Shown here: positions 26,654 to 36,004 of the stretch, in pieces
How the letters are laid out: each line of letters starts with the position of its first letter
Position numbering within the stretch: the stretch's first letter is position 1
From: Clostridium fermenticellae
Lineage (GTDB): Bacteria; Bacillota; Clostridia; Clostridiales; Clostridiaceae
Assembly: GCF_003600355.1 (NCBI RefSeq)
Contig: NZ_CP032416.1
Span: 578,183 to 642,182 of the forward strand
Length of the DNA stretch: 64,000 nucleotides
Reading direction: 5' to 3'
Translations under genes and position numbers: made by a program
Notes under the pieces: generated by a model
Told to the model about the DNA's origin: nothing
The model's database searches: none
What the model saw: the letters and a program-made list of their open reading frames with translations, nothing else

Positions 26654-27430
26654 GTGAAGAAAAAGACAACAGGTGAAAGGTTATTAACTTTAGGAACAAT
26701 GATTATTATTTTTATAATATGGTTTATGATAACAAAATTAGGATTAGCCGATCAAAAACTAGTACCATCTCCAAAATCAGTATGGGCTGCATTTGTTGAT
26801 ATTATGCAAAATGGATATAAAAACTATACATTGCTTGAACATCTAGGATCAAGTATGAATAGACTTATTAGTGCATTTTTTTCTGCTATTATAATTGCTA
26901 TTCCATTAGGACTTGCAAGTGGCTATAGTTCAAAACTTAGAGCACTTCTTGAACCTATTATAGAATTTTATAGACCACTTCCACCATTGGCGTATTACAC
27001 ACTTTTAGTTTTATGGCTGGGAATTGAGAACAAGTCTAAAATTGCACTTTTGTTTTTAGCATGTTTTGCACCAATTTATATTTCTTGTGTATCAGCAGTT
27101 ATAAAGGTAAAAGAGGATTATGTAAATAGTGCTTATACAGTGGGCGCAAATAAAGTACAAATATTTATTTATGTGATATTTCCAGCATGCTTGCCTGATA
27201 TTTTTATAGGATTAAGGACAGCTTTAGGTGTTGCCTATACTACTTTGGTATCTGCTGAAATGGTCGCAGCAAACTCAGGTATAGGTTGGATGGTATTGGA
27301 TGCAAGCCGTTACTTAAGAAGCGATATTATATTTGTTGGAATTATTATAATGGGGATTACAGGAATTTTATTAGATAAAAGTATACAGTTTATTGAAAAT
27401 AAAGTTGTTCCATGGAAAGGGAGAGAATAA
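26654..27430 (+). CDS. ssuC: Sulfonate/taurine-type ABC transporter permease
   Basis: 258 aa from GTG 26654 (AAGGGG 10 bp before); ATG 26612 gives 14 extra residues. About six helices. The permease EAA-loop region reads SAYTVGANKVQIFIYVIFPACLPDIFIGLRTALG, typical of SsuC/TauC. It imports organosulfur or related anions together with the next two genes. The exact substrate cannot be read from sequence. Confidence 0.85.
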   Translation: MKKKTTGERLLTLGTMIIIFIIWFMITKLGLADQKLVPSPKSVWAAFVDIMQNGYKNYTLLEHLGSSMNRLISAFFSAIIIAIPLGLASGYSSKLRALLEPIIEFYRPLPPLAYYTLLVLWLGIENKSKIALLFLACFAPIYISCVSAVIKVKEDYVNSAYTVGANKVQIFIYVIFPACLPDIFIGLRTALGVAYTTLVSAEMVAANSGIGWMVLDASRYLRSDIIFVGIIIMGITGILLDKSIQFIENKVVPWKGRE

Positions 27431-27454
27431 AAATATAATTCAGGAGTGATAAAA

Positions 27455-28504
27455 ATGAATTTTAAAAAAATCTTAGCTAATGTTGTAATAGTAACTGTAA
27501 CAGCAGCGCTATTTTCAGGATGTACTGCATCAAAAAAGTCTACAGCTAGTGAACAAAGTAATGGAACTTCATCAAATTTGCCTAAAGTAGTAAATATAGG
27601 GACTCAACAAATGCCTAATGATGAAAAAATTGCAATAACAAAAGATTACTTTGAAAAAGAACTTGGAGTTAAAGTTAAGATAACTGAATTTCAGGCAGGG
27701 GATATAAGAAATGCTCTTGTTTCAAAGGATATTGATTTTGCTTTGCTTGGTTCAGCATCTGCAACACAAGGTATTGCAAGTGGTATTGACATAGAAACAA
27801 TTTGGATACATGAAGTCCTTGGAGATGCAGAACAATTGGTTGTCAAAAAGAATTCAAATATTAATTCTATACAGGATCTTAAAGGAAAAAAAGTCGCTAC
27901 ACCATTTACCACGACAACACATTACAGTTTGTTGAAGGCATTAGCGATAAATGGTATGTCTGAAAAAGATGTAAAACTGCTTGACATGCAGATGCCTGAC
28001 ATATATGCAGCATGGCAAAGAGGTGACATTGATGCAGCTTATGCATGGGAACCGACACTTTCTAATCTTTTAGAAGATGGTAGAAGTATAATTTCAAGTA
28101 AAGACATGGCATCAAAAGGCTTTGCTACATATAATGTGGAAGTTGTTAGGAGAGAGTTTGCTGATAAATATCCAGATCTTGTAACAAAATATGTAAAGGC
28201 TGTAAATAAGGCTGTAAATTTATATGATGAAAATCAAGCAGATGCAATTAAGATGCTTTCAGTATCTCTAAAAATTACACCACAGGAGGCACTAAAGGAA
28301 ACAAAAGGCTCTATGTGGCTTAGTGCAAAACAGCAATTAGATCCTGCCTATTTTGGAACAAGTGATAAGAAAGGTAATTTGGTAAAGTCACTAAAGGATA
28401 CAGCAGATTTCTTATATAAACAAAAGAAGATTAAAACAGAACCTAGTTTAACTACTTTTGAGAAAGCGGTAAATCCATCATTTATAGAAAAAGCTGTAAA
28501 ATAA
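27455..28504 (+). CDS. ssuA: Sulfonate/taurine-type ABC substrate-binding lipoprotein
   Basis: 349 aa from ATG 27455 (CAGGAG upstream). Signal peptide with lipobox FSGC at about residues 21-24, followed by a Ser/Thr-rich linker. The body (VNIGTQQMPNDEKIAITKDYFEKELG, then PDIYAAWQRGDIDAAYAWEPTL) is the SsuA/TauA fold. Membrane-anchored receptor of the importer. Confidence 0.87.
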   Translation: MNFKKILANVVIVTVTAALFSGCTASKKSTASEQSNGTSSNLPKVVNIGTQQMPNDEKIAITKDYFEKELGVKVKITEFQAGDIRNALVSKDIDFALLGSASATQGIASGIDIETIWIHEVLGDAEQLVVKKNSNINSIQDLKGKKVATPFTTTTHYSLLKALAINGMSEKDVKLLDMQMPDIYAAWQRGDIDAAYAWEPTLSNLLEDGRSIISSKDMASKGFATYNVEVVRREFADKYPDLVTKYVKAVNKAVNLYDENQADAIKMLSVSLKITPQEALKETKGSMWLSAKQQLDPAYFGTSDKKGNLVKSLKDTADFLYKQKKIKTEPSLTTFEKAVNPSFIEKAVK

Positions 28505-28561
28505 TTTTATAGATGAGTTTGGGAAGGCTTGGAGCAGTATAAAAGAAATGGAGAGTTTTGT

Positions 28562-29377
28562 ATGAGTGAAATAGTAAAAGATAAAGAAGACTATGTAGTA
28601 ACATTAACAGATATAAGCTTGAAATATAGTGGTCAAAAAAATGAAATTGCTGCCATTCAAGATATAAATTTAGATATTAAAGAAGGGGAATTTATATGTG
28701 TACTTGGTCCATCTGGTTGTGGTAAAAGTACTTTATTAAAGATTATTGCAGGTTTTCTTAGACCATCTTGTGGAGAGGCTAAAATGGACAACAGTATTAT
28801 TTCTGGACCTGATTGGCATAGAGGAGTTGTTTTTCAAAGTCCTACCTTATATCCATGGTTAAATATTTATGATAATATTGCTTTTGGGTTAAAGATGAGA
28901 AAATTTTCAAAATCTGAAATTAAAGAATTGACTAATAAATATATAGAACTTGTTGGATTAAAGGGATTTGAAAAACATAAATCTTATGAACTTTCCGGAG
29001 GTATGAAACAAAGAGCTTCCCTTGCAAGAGTTTTAGTAAATAACCCTAGGATGATCCTAATGGATGAACCTTTTGGGGCATTAGATGCGCTAACAAGACA
29101 AAATATGCAGACTTTAATAAGAGCTATTTGGACTAAAACTCAAAATACAGTTTTTCTCATTACTCATGATGTTGATGAAGCTTTATCACTTGCAACAAGA
29201 GTTATTGTAATGTCGAGCAGACCAGGTAGAATAATTGAGGAATTTAATACCGATTTTACACATAATATTTCAGGTGCAAATCATGGAGAGATAAGATACA
29301 CGCATGAATATATGAATATTAGAGAACAAATATTAAAGATTATAAGTGGCCAAAGTGAAGAAATAAGGTTCTCATAA
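28562..29377 (+). CDS. ssuB: Sulfonate/taurine-type ABC transporter ATPase
   Basis: 271 aa from ATG 28562 (GGAG 8 bp upstream; the TTG at 28529 is in frame but has no clear site). Walker A GPSGCGKST, signature LSGGMKQR, Walker B ILMDEPFGALDAL and H-loop ITHDVDEAL are all present. Energises the SsuC/SsuA pair. Confidence 0.9.
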   Translation: MSEIVKDKEDYVVTLTDISLKYSGQKNEIAAIQDINLDIKEGEFICVLGPSGCGKSTLLKIIAGFLRPSCGEAKMDNSIISGPDWHRGVVFQSPTLYPWLNIYDNIAFGLKMRKFSKSEIKELTNKYIELVGLKGFEKHKSYELSGGMKQRASLARVLVNNPRMILMDEPFGALDALTRQNMQTLIRAIWTKTQNTVFLITHDVDEALSLATRVIVMSSRPGRIIEEFNTDFTHNISGANHGEIRYTHEYMNIREQILKIISGQSEEIRFS

Positions 29378-29396
29378 AAGCATACAAAGTATTTAT

Positions 29397-29446
29397 AAAG
29401 TAATATATAAGACTAATTATAGTTTTATGTGTTACTTTATTTTTTT
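29397..29446 (+). terminator. Terminator of the sulfonate ABC operon
   Basis: AAAGTAATATATAAGAC pairs imperfectly with GTTTTATGTGTTACTTT, followed by ATTTTTTT. Confidence 0.75.
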
Positions 29447-29518
29447 AGGCTTGTTTTGGTGATTGATTTAATAAAGCAGTACTAAAAAATGAACATATAA
29501 ACATCTCTTATATTGTAT

Positions 29519-29566
29519 AACATTTGTTTATTATGAAAAGGTATAAGTTTGTATTATAATTAACAT
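29519..29566 (+). promoter_or_regulatory. Shared activator-type promoter of the second CoA-disulfide reductase operon
   Basis: 38 of 48 positions are identical to 26501-26548 with no gaps. It lies 60 bp before the start codon. Suggests co-regulation by the LysR protein at 25496. Confidence 0.65.
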
Positions 29567-29626
29567 AGAAATTGAGATAAATTTAACAATTTGTGCAAAG
29601 AAAAAATTTAAAATGGAGGTATACAT

Positions 29627-31327
29627 ATGGGTAAAAAATATTTAATAGTAGGTGGAGTTGCAGGTGGAGCATCTACAGCAGCAAGATTAAGAAGATTAGG
29701 AGAGGAAGATCAAATAATAATATTTGAAAGGGATCCACACGTATCATTTTCAAATTGTTGTCTACCATATCATTTAAGTGGAACGGTAGAAAAGGCAGAA
29801 AGCCTGATACTTATGAACCCAGAAAAGTTTTTATCACAATATAACATAGAAGCAAGGGTTAATAATGAAGTTATAGATATAGATAGGAATAAAAAAGAAG
29901 TAAAAGTTAAAAACACATTAACTGGAGAAGAATATACTGAAAATTATGATAAATTAATATTATCTCCTGGTGCAAAAGCTATAGTTCCTCCAATCAAAGG
30001 AATTGAAGATGTAAAAGTATTTACAGTGAGAAACGTTGTAGATATAGAGAAACTGAATAAATCCATAAAGGCTATGGGAATAAATAATATTTCAGTAATT
30101 GGTGGAGGTTTTATAGGAGTTGAAGTTGCTGAAAACTTGAAAGAGGCTGGATATAGTATAACTTTAATTGAAGCTCTTCCTCACATAATGAAGCCTTTTG
30201 ATTATGATATGGCTCAAATCCTTCACAAGGAAATGTATGATAAAGGTGTAAATTTAATTGTTAACGACAAAGTAAGTTCTTTTGAAAAGGATACTGTTGT
30301 TTTAGGATCTGGTAAAAAGATAGAAGCAGAAGCAGTAATTATGGCAATTGGTGTAGCTCCAGAAACTTCTCTAGCAGTTAAAGCTGGTCTTGAAATTGGA
30401 GAAACTAGGGCTATAAAGGTAGATCAAAACTACAGAACTAATGACAAGGATATATATGCAGTTGGAGATGCAATTGAAGTATATCATGCTTTATCTAGAA
30501 AGATGACTAGATTGGCATTAGCTGGTCCTGCTCAGAAAGAAGCTAGACAAGCTGCTGATCATATTCACGGAAGAATTGTAAGAAATACAGGATTTATTGG
30601 AGCATCAGTAGTTAAATGTTTTGATTATAATGCAGCTTCAGTAGGTTTAAATGAAGAAATGATAGAAGCACTTAAGTTAGATATCAAGTATGAAGTAGCT
30701 AAAGTAATACCAGGAGATAAGGTTGGTTTGATGCCAGGATGCGAACCACTTCACTTTAAATTGATTTTTGAAGTCCCAACAGGAAAAGTGTTAGGTGCTC
30801 AGGCAATTGGTAGAGGAAATGTAGATAAGAGAATAGATGTAGTTGCTACAGCTATTAAATTTGGAGCAACAGTAGATGATTTGAGAGATTTGGAATTATG
30901 TTATGCTCCACCATTTGGAACTGCCAAAGATGTAGTCAATTTTGCAGGATATGTTGCTACTAATTTGCTGCATGGTGAATTTAAACAGGTAAGAGAAAAG
31001 GATGTAAGAGGCTTAGTTGAAAGTGGAGCTTTCATAATAGATGTAAGAGAGAAAAATGAGTATGAATTAAGTCATATAATTGGAGCTAAGAACATACCAC
31101 TTAGTGAAATAAGACAAAGAATAAATGAAATACCTAAAGATGAACCTGTATACTTGCACTGCAGAAGTGCTCAAAGAAGCTATAATGCATTAATGGCACT
31201 TAAGCATTTAGGATACGAAAATATTTATAATATCTCAGGTGGATTTATGGAAATTTGTTTTTACGAATATTTCAATGATAAGACAACAGGAAGAAAACAA
31301 ATAGTTACAGATTATAATTTTCTATAA
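29627..31327 (+). CDS. CoA-disulfide reductase-like flavoprotein with rhodanese domain (copy 2)
   Basis: 566 aa. FAD-binding IVGGVAGGASTAARL. The active-site region SFSNCCLPYHLSG has two adjacent Cys, unlike the single Cys of copy 1. The C-terminal rhodanese domain has VYLHCRSAQRSYNALMAL, with active Cys and Arg. This is the CoADR-RHD/NPSR type that reduces CoA persulfide or polysulfide. Followed by a YeeE/YedE transporter and sharing its promoter type with the sulfonate ABC operon. Confidence 0.9.
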   Translation: MGKKYLIVGGVAGGASTAARLRRLGEEDQIIIFERDPHVSFSNCCLPYHLSGTVEKAESLILMNPEKFLSQYNIEARVNNEVIDIDRNKKEVKVKNTLTGEEYTENYDKLILSPGAKAIVPPIKGIEDVKVFTVRNVVDIEKLNKSIKAMGINNISVIGGGFIGVEVAENLKEAGYSITLIEALPHIMKPFDYDMAQILHKEMYDKGVNLIVNDKVSSFEKDTVVLGSGKKIEAEAVIMAIGVAPETSLAVKAGLEIGETRAIKVDQNYRTNDKDIYAVGDAIEVYHALSRKMTRLALAGPAQKEARQAADHIHGRIVRNTGFIGASVVKCFDYNAASVGLNEEMIEALKLDIKYEVAKVIPGDKVGLMPGCEPLHFKLIFEVPTGKVLGAQAIGRGNVDKRIDVVATAIKFGATVDDLRDLELCYAPPFGTAKDVVNFAGYVATNLLHGEFKQVREKDVRGLVESGAFIIDVREKNEYELSHIIGAKNIPLSEIRQRINEIPKDEPVYLHCRSAQRSYNALMALKHLGYENIYNISGGFMEICFYEYFNDKTTGRKQIVTDYNFL

Positions 31328-31423
31328 TAAATTAAATGCAAGTTTAATTGCAGCTTGATTAGTACAATTAGACTTGCAGGAAATCAGTATAAAAAAGTAA
31401 ACATAATGAAAGGAAAAAGAAAT

Positions 31424-32746
31424 ATGGATAATGCAAGAGAAATAAAAAGCAAGTTAGGTTCAAATAAGAAAACGTTTATACAAATTAATATTAATAAGAC
31501 ACAAATATTTGTAGGGGTGGCAATTCTAATAGCTATGGCTATTTTGGCTGCATCACAGTCTACAAAAAATCCTAAATTGGGATTGTTTTTAATTACTGGA
31601 CTAGCAATAGGATATTTAATGCAAAGATCAAGATTTGGATTTGCAGGAGGTATTAAAAAAATATATTTAACTGGAGAGGCAAGCTTAACAAAAGCTTTGA
31701 TGTTTTTGTTTGCTATATCGCTGGTAGTAGCAGCAGCAGTACATTATGGTGCATTTTTGAATGGTGGACAGGTAGCTTATAGAGCAGCAGCAGGAGCCAA
31801 GATAATACCTGGAACTCAAAATGTTGATCCAGTTTGTATTTTGGCTGTAATAGGTGGATTCCTATTTGGTATTGGCATGATGCTAGGAGGAGGTTGTGCT
31901 TCTGGAACACTTACAGATGCAGGTGAAGGTGAAGGAAGAGCATTAATAGTTTTATTCTTCTTTGTAACAGGTTCTCTATGGGGAGGACATGACATGACTT
32001 TGTGGCAAAAAACTCCGCTTTATACATGGAATAAAAGAATTTATTTGCCAGACGTATTTGGATACATGGGAGCTATAATAATTTCGTTATTAGGATTTTT
32101 AGCAATTTATGTTTTTGCAAAATGGTATGAAAATAAGAGAAAAAGAGAAAATACTTTTATTCCACTAGAATATGAAGAATGGGAAAAGGAAGTACCAGAA
32201 TCTGAAGAATATAAATTCTTTAGTAAAGAAACTTATCACAAATTTTTTGTAAAAAGATGGTCTTTTTATACTGGGGCAGTACTATTAGCAGCTATGTTTG
32301 AGGTTATATTAATTTCAACAGGTAAAAGCTGGGGAGTAACTACTACTTTTATGGACTGGGGAGCATGGTTGTATCAAGCATTTGGCTTAGTCGATGTTTC
32401 AAAGTGGCCTTATTTTGCCAAAGAGATGAAGACTATACATGGAGGCTTTATGAATGATCCAGCTTCAATGAGAAATTTGGGAATAATAATAGGTGCTTTA
32501 ATAGCTCCACTATTAGCAGGGCATTTTTCTTTTAAGACAAACTTCAAATTTAAAGATATTATCTTTTATGCAATAGGTGGAATACTTATGGGATATGGTG
32601 CAAGACTTGCTACAGGATGTAATATAGGAGCATTATATTCAGGAATATGTAATTTCTCCTTATCAGGATGGACATTTATGATAGCTTTGGTTATTGGAGG
32701 AATAATGGGAGTTAAACTAGTTAAGAAATTTAACATAGCAACTTGA
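31424..32746 (+). CDS. YeeE/YedE family sulfur transporter, full-length
   Basis: 440 aa from ATG 31424 with AAAGGA 10 bp before; earlier in-frame starts (31355, 31406) lack sites. About nine to ten helices. Both half signatures appear: FGIGMMLGGGCASGTLTDAGEGEG near residue 150 and MGYGARLATGCNIGALYSGICNFS near 400, each with a conserved Cys. Family members take up thiosulfate or hand on sulfane sulfur. Ends in a strong terminator. Confidence 0.88.
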   Translation: MDNAREIKSKLGSNKKTFIQININKTQIFVGVAILIAMAILAASQSTKNPKLGLFLITGLAIGYLMQRSRFGFAGGIKKIYLTGEASLTKALMFLFAISLVVAAAVHYGAFLNGGQVAYRAAAGAKIIPGTQNVDPVCILAVIGGFLFGIGMMLGGGCASGTLTDAGEGEGRALIVLFFFVTGSLWGGHDMTLWQKTPLYTWNKRIYLPDVFGYMGAIIISLLGFLAIYVFAKWYENKRKRENTFIPLEYEEWEKEVPESEEYKFFSKETYHKFFVKRWSFYTGAVLLAAMFEVILISTGKSWGVTTTFMDWGAWLYQAFGLVDVSKWPYFAKEMKTIHGGFMNDPASMRNLGIIIGALIAPLLAGHFSFKTNFKFKDIIFYAIGGILMGYGARLATGCNIGALYSGICNFSLSGWTFMIALVIGGIMGVKLVKKFNIAT

Positions 32747-32752
32747 TATGGG

Positions 32753-32783
32753 AAAAATTGCACCCTTGGGGTGCAATTTTTTT
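32753..32783. terminator. Strong terminator between YeeE and YeiH genes
   Basis: AAAAATTGCACCC and GGTGCAATTTTTTT form the stem-loop; usable from both sides. Confidence 0.9.
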
Positions 32784-32790
32784 CTTTTTT

Positions 32791-33786
32791 TTAAAAAATT
32801 CCCATTATAAAATGTTGAACACCAAGTGAAGTAAATGCTAAAACTACCCAACAGGTAAAACCTAATAGAATTGGTCTTACACCATTTTTTATAAGTTCTA
32901 TAATATTAGTATTTAGTCCTACAGATGCCATTGCCATTACAATTACAAACTTTCCAGCCTGCGATAAAAATTTAGTAAGTGCATATGGCAGCGGAATAAA
33001 GGTATTAATCACTGATGCAGCTATGAAGCCAAGTACGAACCAAGGAAATATTTTATTTATGTTATATGATCCTTTGTTACTTTTACTTTCCTTTTTAGAA
33101 GTGTATATAGCTAATGCCAATGTAATTGGAACAATTGCCAAGGTTCTTGTGAGCTTTACTATAACTGCAAGGTTACCAGCAGCATTGCTGTAAGAATAAC
33201 CAGCAGCTACTACAGATGAAGTATCATTAACAGCTGTTCCAGCCCAAAGACCAAAGCATTGATTGCTCATAGCAAACAAGTGTCCAAGAAACGGAAATAA
33301 GAAAGCAGCAATAGCATTAAAAAGAAATATAGTTGATATAGAATGAGCAACTTCCTGATCATTTGCATTAATAACTGGAGCTGTTGCCGCAATAGCTGAA
33401 CCACCACATATAGAAGAACCGATACCAATTAAGGTTGCTGTTTTCCCATTTATTTTTAATAATTTTCCTATAATATAAGCAGTAATAAATGCTGCTGACA
33501 GTGTAAAAATCATTAAAACAATTGTCTGTTTTCCTACTTTAAAAACATTGAAAAGATTCATGTCAAATCCAATAAGTATAATTGAATATTGAAGCAGTTT
33601 TTTTGATGTATAAGTTATGCCTTCATTAAGATAGCTTGGCCTTTTCCAAAATGCTAAAATCATACCAAATAAAATTCCAAGTACGGGGCTGCCTATTATT
33701 GGGAAAGTATTTCCAATTAGCCATGCTGGTACTGCTATAATTAGTGCGAGTATAATTCCTGGTAATTTGTTAATTATTTTTTCCAT
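32791..33786 (-). CDS. YeiH/UPF0324 family putative sulfate exporter
   Basis: 331 aa with about ten helices. GSSICGGSAIAATAPVINANDQE and WAGTAVNDTSSVVAAGYSYS are the family signature. Annotated in databases as putative sulfate exporter; in E. coli yeiH is controlled by the LysR protein YeiE, and a LysR gene is divergent here too. May expel sulfate or sulfite from sulfonate breakdown (inference). Confidence 0.85.
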   Translation of the reverse strand: MEKIINKLPGIILALIIAVPAWLIGNTFPIIGSPVLGILFGMILAFWKRPSYLNEGITYTSKKLLQYSIILIGFDMNLFNVFKVGKQTIVLMIFTLSAAFITAYIIGKLLKINGKTATLIGIGSSICGGSAIAATAPVINANDQEVAHSISTIFLFNAIAAFLFPFLGHLFAMSNQCFGLWAGTAVNDTSSVVAAGYSYSNAAGNLAVIVKLTRTLAIVPITLALAIYTSKKESKSNKGSYNINKIFPWFVLGFIAASVINTFIPLPYALTKFLSQAGKFVIVMAMASVGLNTNIIELIKNGVRPILLGFTCWVVLAFTSLGVQHFIMGIF

Positions 33787-33894
33787 AATATCTTCCTCCT
33801 GTCTGTTTTTTATAATACACCTTGATATTATGTAAGTAAAATATTATTATATTATTATTATAATAAGTATATACTAATACATAAGGAGGACACT

Positions 33895-34770
33895 ATGACT
33901 TTAAGACATTTTAATATATTTGTTGCTGTATGTAATAAGATGAATATGACTAAGGCTGCAGAATCACTTTTCATATCTCAGTCAGCAGTTAGTCAGGCAA
34001 TTTCTGAACTTGAAAATCACTATGGTGTACGGATTTTTGAACGTTTGTCAAGAAAACTCTATTTGACTCAGGCAGGAGAAAAACTACTTAGTTATGCCAG
34101 ATATATTATTAAACTAAATACAGAATTAGAAAATGACATGAAAACTTTGTATCAAAAAGGATCTATTCGCATTGGTGCAAGTGTTACTGTTGGTGCTTAT
34201 GTGCTACCTAAACTTGTTTCAAATTTTCAAAAATCAAATCCTGAAACTGATATAAAAGTATATGAAGAAAATACTGAAAAGATTGAAAAAATGCTTCTTC
34301 ATGATGAAATCGATATAGCACTTGTAGAAGGAGAGACGACAAATCCAGATATTTTAAACAAGCCATTTATGGATGATGAATTGGTACTTATCTGTGGGGC
34401 TAATCATAGATTTGCAAAGCTGCCTTATGTTGAATCTCATGAACTTGAAAAAGAAAAGTTTATCATTCGTGAAAAAGGAAGTGGAACCCGTAAGACCTTT
34501 GAGGATAAGATGATAGAAAATCAATTAAGATGGCAAGTTACTTGGGTATGCAATAATACTGATACTATTAAAATTGCAGTCGCAGAAGGGCTAGGAGTTT
34601 CAGTTATTTCTAGAAATTCAGTAATTAATGAATTGGCTTCCGGGATTATTTGTGAAATACCTGTTAAAGGCATTAAGTTTAAAAGACAATTTAAAATCAT
34701 ATATCATAAAAATAAGTATTTAACAGAAACAATGAAACGTTTTATAGCTTTATGTACAATAAGTTACTAA
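33895..34770 (+). CDS. LysR family transcriptional regulator (YeiE-like position)
   Basis: 291 aa. HTH: FVAVCNKMNMTKAAESLFISQSAVSQAISELENHYG. REKGSGTRKTFEDKM in the effector domain is close to the copy at 23016. Divergent from yeiH across 108 bp, suggesting control of it. GGAGG site 6 bp before ATG. Confidence 0.88.
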   Translation: MTLRHFNIFVAVCNKMNMTKAAESLFISQSAVSQAISELENHYGVRIFERLSRKLYLTQAGEKLLSYARYIIKLNTELENDMKTLYQKGSIRIGASVTVGAYVLPKLVSNFQKSNPETDIKVYEENTEKIEKMLLHDEIDIALVEGETTNPDILNKPFMDDELVLICGANHRFAKLPYVESHELEKEKFIIREKGSGTRKTFEDKMIENQLRWQVTWVCNNTDTIKIAVAEGLGVSVISRNSVINELASGIICEIPVKGIKFKRQFKIIYHKNKYLTETMKRFIALCTISY

Positions 34771-34814
34771 ATATGTAATCTTAGGCGAATTTTAAATATA
34801 TGAGTTAAAAATTA

Positions 34815-34864
34815 TTGACATGCTCTATAAATAGAGTACAATTAAATTAAAATGACATATGTCA
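34815..34864 (+). promoter_or_regulatory. Promoter and palindromic operator of the second DUF134 gene
   Basis: TTGACA (34815-34820), 16-bp spacer, TACAAT (34837-34842). The perfect palindrome TGACATATGTCA follows at 34853-34864, and a half-site ATTGACAT overlaps the -35. The same palindrome occurs twice before the nifX-like gene at 35731. Confidence 0.7.
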
Positions 34865-34912
34865 ATAATTAAAATAAAATGTTGACTTTGCTGTAAATGA
34901 GGTGAATAATTT

Positions 34913-35263
34913 ATGCCTAGACCAAAAAAGTGCAGAAAAGTGTGCTGTTTACCAAAGAGGGATACATATGGACCGCTTAATGTTCCAATTAATGATGATT
35001 GTATCATAACTATGACTGTTGATGAATATGAGACAATACGGCTAATTGATTTGGAAGGATTTACACAGGAAGAGTGTGCAAATCAAATGGATATTGCACG
35101 TACGACAGTTCAAGGTATATATAATTATGCAAGGAGAAAACTTGCCGAGTCATTAGTCAATGGAAAAGTGTTAAGAATTGAGGGTGGAGATTATAAGATC
35201 TGTAATGACTTTGGAAAATCATGCAGTTGTGGTAAGTGCTGCAGAGATCAAAATGAAAAATAA
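34913..35263 (+). CDS. DUF134 family DNA-binding protein (copy 2)
   Basis: 116 aa. [14 protein letters not shown] start, HTH region [32 protein letters not shown], and a short Cys-rich end (CSCGKCC). Lacks the zinc ribbon of copy 1. Convergent with a NifX-like gene; both promoters hold TGACATATGTCA. Likely autoregulated. Confidence 0.88.
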   Translation: MPRPKKCRKVCCLPKRDTYGPLNVPINDDCIITMTVDEYETIRLIDLEGFTQEECANQMDIARTTVQGIYNYARRKLAESLVNGKVLRIEGGDYKICNDFGKSCSCGKCCRDQNEK

Positions 35264-35297
35264 GTAATTATTGTAAAATATATAAGCATTGTAATAT

Positions 35298-35346
35298 TAA
35301 AAAAGCCATTTGGAATAATTAGAAAACTTATTCTAAATGGCTTTTT
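35298..35346. terminator. Bidirectional terminator between DUF134 and NifX-like genes
   Basis: AAAAAGCCATTTGGAATAA and TTATTCTAAATGGCTTTTT pair around a short loop; T-runs on both strands. Confidence 0.88.
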
Positions 35347-35368
35347 AATAAGGATATATTAAATAAAG

Positions 35369-35731
35369 TTAATTTTGGCACCCATGTTCATGTTCGTGGC
35401 AACAATCACCAGAATCTACAAGAGAACCTTCAAGCCAACTATTAGCTATATCTTTTACATCTCCTGAACATCCACGTAACACATCAATACCAGAGTTATT
35501 TAGTACTCTTACTGCACCTTCGCCCATATTACCTGCAAGCATAAGTTTAACGCCCATTTCTGCAAGAACTTGTGCTATGTTTGATTTGCAGCCACAGCCT
35601 GCTGGTGATGGAACAACCTCAGAACTAATTATTTTTTTAGCATCTGTATCAACTGTAAAAACAGTAAAATATTCGCAGTGACCAAAATGATCGTCAATTT
35701 GGTTTCCACAAGATGGTAATGCAATTTTCAT
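35369..35731 (-). CDS. NifX/NifB-type cofactor family protein
   Basis: 120 aa: MKIALPSCGNQIDDHFGHCEYFTVF, middle AGNMGEGAVRVLNNSGIDVLRGCSGD, and a metal-ligand-like tail CCHEHEHGC. Similar in build to the protein at 15052. Its promoter is flanked by two TGACATATGTCA-type boxes shared with the DUF134 gene. Confidence 0.85.
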   Translation of the reverse strand: MKIALPSCGNQIDDHFGHCEYFTVFTVDTDAKKIISSEVVPSPAGCGCKSNIAQVLAEMGVKLMLAGNMGEGAVRVLNNSGIDVLRGCSGDVKDIANSWLEGSLVDSGDCCHEHEHGCQN

Positions 35732-35775
35732 ATAGAAATACCTTCCTTCTAAGTTATTAATATATTATAAGTTAT

Positions 35776-35826
35776 TGACATATGTCCTTTATATATTATA
35801 ATAAACTTATAAATGACATATGTCAA
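35776..35826 (-). promoter_or_regulatory. Promoter with two DUF134-type boxes before the nifX-like gene
   Basis: On the minus strand TTGACA (35826-35821) and TATTAT with a 17-bp spacer form a promoter. Palindromic boxes at 35814-35825 (perfect TGACATATGTCA) and 35776-35787 (one mismatch) bracket it. Confidence 0.65.
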
Positions 35827-35980
35827 TAAATATTGTATAGAAATTATTCAATGCATTTGTATCAATTTTAAAAGTATATATAGTTCTCACTATATTGATT
35901 GAAAATAGCAAAAATACACATATTACCATAAGTAAAATTATTCGTTTATCAGATGTAGGGATAACTTTGTTTCTCATCAT
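35807..35980 (-). CDS. 57-residue single-pass membrane microprotein downstream of znuA
   Basis: Reads MMRNKVIPTSDKR, then a hydrophobic helix of about 22 residues (IILLMVICVFLLFSINIV), then a short polar tail ending DICHL. AAAGGA lies about 10 bp before the first ATG, and the start is 24 bp after the znuA stop, so co-transcription is possible. The 3' end overlaps the nifX operator region, which weakens the case. Confidence 0.4.
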   Translation of the reverse strand: MMRNKVIPTSDKRIILLMVICVFLLFSINIVRTIYTFKIDTNALNNFYTIFIDICHL

Positions 35981-36004
35981 ACTAGAAAAATTCCTTTCAA
36001 AACG

